Assembly (NCBI RefSeq): GCF_033095865.1 | Contig: NZ_AP019365.1 | Span: forward strand, 5,801,501 to 5,865,500 | Length of the DNA stretch: 64,000 nt | From: Pseudomonas sp. KU43P | Lineage (GTDB): Bacteria; Pseudomonadota; Gammaproteobacteria; Pseudomonadales; Pseudomonadaceae | Reading direction: 5' to 3' | Part shown: one piece after another, positions 58,954-64,000 of the stretch | Position numbering within the stretch: position 1 is the stretch's first letter | How the letters are laid out: each line of letters begins with the position of its first letter | Program-made: the position numbers and the translations under genes | The notes under the pieces: model-generated | Databases searched by the model: none | Told to the model about the DNA's origin: nothing | What the model saw: only the letters and a program-made list of their open reading frames with translations

Positions 58954-59102
58954 CAAAACTGCTCCTCGAAAGTCGACCGTCAAGTCAGCAACGACTTGGC
59001 ATAATTTGTGCCGACAAAATGCGCGCAGAGTATAGGGGTGGATTAACCCCTATTCAACTCTTCGGTAGTGATTTCCGACTGCGCGCTACAACGGGAATTG
59101 TT

Positions 59103-59975
59103 TCAGCGGATGTGAGCAAGGACGCCCTGCAACTCGTCAAGCGAGTTATAACGAATAACCAACTGGCCTTTTCCCTTGTTCCCGTGACGTATCTGTACGG
59201 GGGAGCCCAGGCGCTCTGCGAGCCGCTGTTCAAGGCGCTCGATATCCGGATCAGGTTTGCTCGGTTCGACCGGATCAGGTTTGCCACTCAGCCACTGACG
59301 CACGAGTGCCTCAGTTTGGCGCACGGTGAGGCCACGTGCGACAACATGTCGCGCCCCTTCTTCCTGGCGATCTTCTTCCAGGCCGAGCAATGCACGTGCA
59401 TGACCCATTTCCAGGTCGCCGTGGGCAAGCATGGTCTTGATCGCTTCAGGCAGGGAGATCAGGCGCAGCAGGTTGGCCACGGTGACCCGCGACTTGCCCA
59501 CGGCATCCGCCACCTGTTGCTGGGTCAGTTCGAACTCCTGCTGCAGGCGCTGAAGGGCCAGGGCTTCTTCCAGCGGGTTGAGGTCCTCGCGCTGGATGTT
59601 CTCGATCAAGGCCATGGCGATGGCCGCTTCATCCGGCACTTCGCGGACCATGGCCGGGATGCTGTCCAGGCCGGCCTGCTGGGTGGCGCGCCAGCGGCGC
59701 TCACCGGCGATGATTTCATAACGGTTGCCATCGATCGGGCGGACCACGATCGGCTGCATCACGCCATGGGTGCGAATCGAGTGCGCGAGTTCTTCCAGCG
59801 CCACCGGATCCATGTCGCGGCGCGGCTGGTACTTGCCGCGCTGGATCAGCTCGACTGGCAGGTGTTGCAGTTCTTTCTGGTCGATCTTCACAGCCTGCTC
59901 TTCGAGCGCGCTGACGGAAGGACCACTGAGCAGTGCATCCAACCCACGTCCGAGACCCCGTTTCTTAACGGCCAT
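59103..59975 (-). CDS. parB: Chromosome partitioning protein ParB
   Basis: A 290-residue DNA-binding CTPase that loads at parS sites. The nucleotide-binding motif is IIAGERRWRATQQAGL near residue 90. MALIENIQREDLNPLEEA is followed by the helix-turn-helix LTQQQVADAVGKSRVTVANLLRLISLP and a C-terminal dimerisation domain. It works with ParA, and a parS-like site lies 46 kb away in folE2. Confidence 0.96.
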   Translation of the reverse strand: MAVKKRGLGRGLDALLSGPSVSALEEQAVKIDQKELQHLPVELIQRGKYQPRRDMDPVALEELAHSIRTHGVMQPIVVRPIDGNRYEIIAGERRWRATQQAGLDSIPAMVREVPDEAAIAMALIENIQREDLNPLEEALALQRLQQEFELTQQQVADAVGKSRVTVANLLRLISLPEAIKTMLAHGDLEMGHARALLGLEEDRQEEGARHVVARGLTVRQTEALVRQWLSGKPDPVEPSKPDPDIERLEQRLAERLGSPVQIRHGNKGKGQLVIRYNSLDELQGVLAHIR

Positions 59976-59984
59976 GCGGATTCC

Positions 59985-60776
59985 TTAAGTTGTTTGTGCA
60001 GTGCGTGATTGACGGCGTTGACGGCGCACCAGTTCCCCGGCCAGGGCCAGGTAGGCAAGCGCGCCACGCGATTGCTTGTCGTAGGCCAGTGCCGGCATAC
60101 CGAAGCTCGGCGCCTCCGCCAGGCGGATGTTGCGCGGAATGACCGTGTCGTACAGCTGCTCGCCGAAGTGTTCCTTGAGCTGCGCCGAAACATCGTTGTT
60201 CAGGCTCAAGCGCGGGTCGTACATGGTCCGCAGCAGACCTTCGATCTTCAGTTGCGGGTTCAGCCGCGCAGCGATGCGCTTGATGTTATCCACAAGGTCG
60301 CTCAAACCTTCCAGTGCGTAGTACTCGCACTGCATCGGGATGATCACGCCATCGGAAGCCACCAAGGCGTTCAGCGTCAGCATCGACAGCGACGGCGGGC
60401 AGTCGATGAGGATGTAGTCGTAGTTCTCGCGGATCGGCGCCAGGGCATTGCGCAGGCGGCTCTCCTTGACTTGCATCTCCAGCAGCACCACTTCCGCGGC
60501 AGTCAGGTCGCGGTTGGCCGGCAGCAGTTGGAAGCCGCCGTGCTCGGAGTAGTGCATGGCCTGGGCAAGGTCGCATTCGCCGATCAGCAGGTCGTAGACC
60601 GAATGCTCGAGTTCGTGTTTGTCCACACCGCTGCCCATGGTGGCGTTGCCCTGCGGATCGAGGTCGATCAGCAGCACACGACGCTTGGTCGCGGCCAGCG
60701 ATGCAGCAAGATTGATACAGGTGGTGGTTTTGCCCACTCCACCTTTCTGGTTCGCGATTGCGAATACCTTAGCCAT
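59985..60776 (-). CDS. parA: Chromosome partitioning ATPase ParA (Soj)
   Basis: A 263-residue deviant Walker ATPase. The P-loop is NQKGGVGKTTTCINLAASLA, then LLIDLDPQGNATMGSG and ILIDCPPSLSMLT. It moves ParB-parS complexes during segregation. 9 bases separate it from parB. Confidence 0.96.
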   Translation of the reverse strand: MAKVFAIANQKGGVGKTTTCINLAASLAATKRRVLLIDLDPQGNATMGSGVDKHELEHSVYDLLIGECDLAQAMHYSEHGGFQLLPANRDLTAAEVVLLEMQVKESRLRNALAPIRENYDYILIDCPPSLSMLTLNALVASDGVIIPMQCEYYALEGLSDLVDNIKRIAARLNPQLKIEGLLRTMYDPRLSLNNDVSAQLKEHFGEQLYDTVIPRNIRLAEAPSFGMPALAYDKQSRGALAYLALAGELVRRQRRQSRTAQTT

Positions 60777-60794
60777 TGTTGCGTGTGTTCCCAG

Positions 60795-61441
60795 TCATGC
60801 CTTGCGGCGCAGTATCAGCAGATGGCGCTGGCCCTGGCAACCTGGAACGGTCAGGGCCTGCTCGCTTTCCACTGTGAAGTCTGCGGGCAATGCTACCAGT
60901 TCATCGGCAGGATGCAGCCCCTTCATTGCAAGCCATTGCGTCCCGGTGTCGCCCAAGTGGCGGGTCCAGTTGGTGAAGTTCTCCATGCTGCTGAAGGCGC
61001 GGGAGATGATGCCGCTGAACGGCTGCGCGGGCTGGAAGGCCTCAACACGGCTGTGGATAACCGTGAGGTTGTCCAGTTTCAACTCCATTTTTACCTGGGT
61101 CAGAAAACGCGTCTTCTTGCCGTTGGCGTCCAGCACGGTCACCTGTTTGTGCGGATGCAGGATAGCCAATGGAATGCCCGGCATGCCACCGCCGCTGCCC
61201 ACATCCAGCCAGCTGTCGCGATCGCTGTGGATAAACGGCATGACGCTGAGGCTGTCGAGCAGATGGCGGGAAACCATCTCGTCCGGATCGCGCACGGCGG
61301 TCAGGTTGTAGGCTTTGTTCCATTTGATCAACAGGGCCAGGTAGCCCAGCAGCGCTTCATGCTGCTGCGCGCTCACCTCGATACCGAGCTGGCGCGCGCC
61401 TGTGGACAACTCTTCTGCGTGCTGCGGGGTGACCAGGGAAC

Positions 61442-61445
<4 letters not shown>
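60795..61445 (-). CDS. rsmG: 16S rRNA (guanine527-N7)-methyltransferase
   Basis: A 216-residue SAM methyltransferase. Motif I is [38 protein letters not shown] precedes it. The start codon is TTG, overlapping the mnmG stop as TTGA, which couples translation. Also known as gidB. Confidence 0.94.
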
Positions 61446-63337
<1,892 letters not shown>

Positions 63338-63429
63338 GCACCTCGTGCCTGTTTTTGCGAATAGAGAAGGTAAGCCGACAAGTATAGGGACTTCACCCTC
63401 TCTAAAGAAACCTTTTGCGCAAATTTTGA

Positions 63430-63720
63430 CCAGGCTGTGGATGAGTGGCAGACAACAGAAATCAAAGAAGAGAAATTTAAAAAAGCTTTGTTTTTATGTT
63501 TATTCTTATGCACACCATGATCTGTGGATAAAGCTCTGTATCCAACGTTTTACAAGGTGTAGAGAGAAATTAAACCCTGTGTCTGGATGGCCAGGAGGGC
63601 TCTGGATAACGTCCTTTAGCCTGTGGATTAAATGGCCACTTACCCACAGGAGGGTTTGTCCTCAGAAAAAAGGCCTGCTTATCAACGGAGCTGAAGGTGA
63701 GTTACCCACAGGGCTCCTGC
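63430..63720. other. AT-rich segment with DnaA boxes between mnmG and mnmE
   Basis: Contains the perfect DnaA box TGTGGATAA (63523-63531) and near-boxes TGTGGATGA, TGTGGATTA and TTACCCACA (twice). Next to these is an unusually AT-rich run (63459-63511) with AAATTTAAAAAAGC and TTTGTTTTTATGTTTATTC. The composition contrasts sharply with the GC-rich genes on each side. It has the parts of a replication-origin region. The main origin of pseudomonads is expected next to dnaA, just beyond the window. Confidence 0.5.
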
Positions 63721-63726
63721 GGGCAA

Positions 63727-63757
63727 AAAAAAGCCGCTCCAGTAGGAGCGGCCTTGG
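63727..63757 (-). terminator. Intrinsic terminator after mnmE
   Basis: On the minus strand GGCCGCTCC / GGAGCGGCT stem followed by TTTTTTT, 18 bases after the mnmE stop. Confidence 0.85.
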
Positions 63758-63774
63758 TAAATGCAGGTTGTGAC

Positions 63775-64000
63775 TTACTTGCCGATGCAGAAACTTGAGA
63801 AAATCCGGCCCAACAGGTCGTCCGAACTGAAGGCACCGGTGATTTCACCTAGAGCCTGCTGTGCCTGGCGCAGATCTTCCGCCAACAGCTCCCCAGCCCC
63901 AGCCAGGGTCAATTGGGCGCGGCCATGCTCAAGGTGTGCACTGGCCTGACGCAAGGCATCCAGGTGGCGGCGACGCGCGCTGAAACCGCTCTCTGCGGTC
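63775..64000 (-). CDS. mnmE: tRNA modification GTPase MnmE (3' part only)
   Basis: The C-terminal 75 residues. The frame ends [14 protein letters not shown], the conserved MnmE terminus whose Cys in FCIGK is part of the catalytic centre. The rest of the gene lies to the right of the window. Works with MnmG in wobble uridine modification. Confidence 0.93.
   Translation of the reverse strand, partial: TAESGFSARRRHLDALRQASAHLEHGRAQLTLAGAGELLAEDLRQAQQALGEITGAFSSDDLLGRIFSSFCIGK

Overview
The window looks like a chromosomal segment of a Pseudomonas putida-group bacterium. The base composition is GC-rich, and the right-hand half has the order expected next to a pseudomonad replication origin: glmS-glmR-glmU, the complete atpIBEFHAGDC operon, parB-parA, rsmG-mnmG and the 3' end of mnmE. 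The protein sequences are typical Pseudomonas throughout.

Layout. 1-18.3 kb is conserved housekeeping and metabolism: zwf (5' end outside the window), uvrD, a Tim44-like protein, a SUKH-domain protein, a Kef-type antiporter, an acyl-CoA thioesterase and pdxY. It continues with a zinc-starvation block (two CobW GTPases, a DUF1826 protein and divergent folE2 around a Zur-like box), then cls, cfa and a dihydrolipoyl dehydrogenase gene. 18.3-47.45 kb is accessory and mosaic. It holds an epimerase gene relic, a shrunken copy of a cobalamin/cobalt locus, metE, a LysR-tartrate/D-malate dehydrogenase pair and a carnitine monooxygenase block (cntB, cntA, BCCT transporter, TetR). A repeat-rich gap follows, then nikR-nikABCDE, the full cobalamin-riboswitch locus (substrate-binding protein, cupredoxin, OprD porin, phosphatase, second riboswitch, cbtBA), a folate-independent methionine synthase operon (mesX-mesD-flavin reductase), queH, metR and a Tn7-like transposon end 24 bp downstream of glmS. 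47.47-64 kb is the core origin-proximal region.

The most interesting system is the pair of related cobalamin/cobalt loci. Copy 2 (36.98-41.97 kb) has two cobalamin riboswitches. They flank a periplasmic binding protein that has no permease or ATPase nearby, a type-1 copper-like protein, a porin, a phosphatase lacking the usual RHG motif, and CbtB/CbtA. This suggests a riboswitch-controlled cobalt or corrinoid acquisition route. Copy 1 (18.55-20.17 kb) keeps the two outer genes, but the riboswitch core and the two middle genes are gone, with visible deletion scars. Around these lie two cobalamin-independent methionine synthase systems (MetE and MesXD). A repeated MetR control region occurs both at metE and, 23 kb away, at metR, so this part of the chromosome has been rearranged around B12 and methionine metabolism.

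Other notable signals are a near-perfect parS site inside folE2, 14 perfect DnaA boxes where chance predicts fewer than one, an origin-like AT-rich segment between mnmG and mnmE, paired GTTAAC operators at both carnitine promoters, and an array of 13-bp repeats before nikR. No tRNA, rRNA, CRISPR array or intact insertion sequence was seen.
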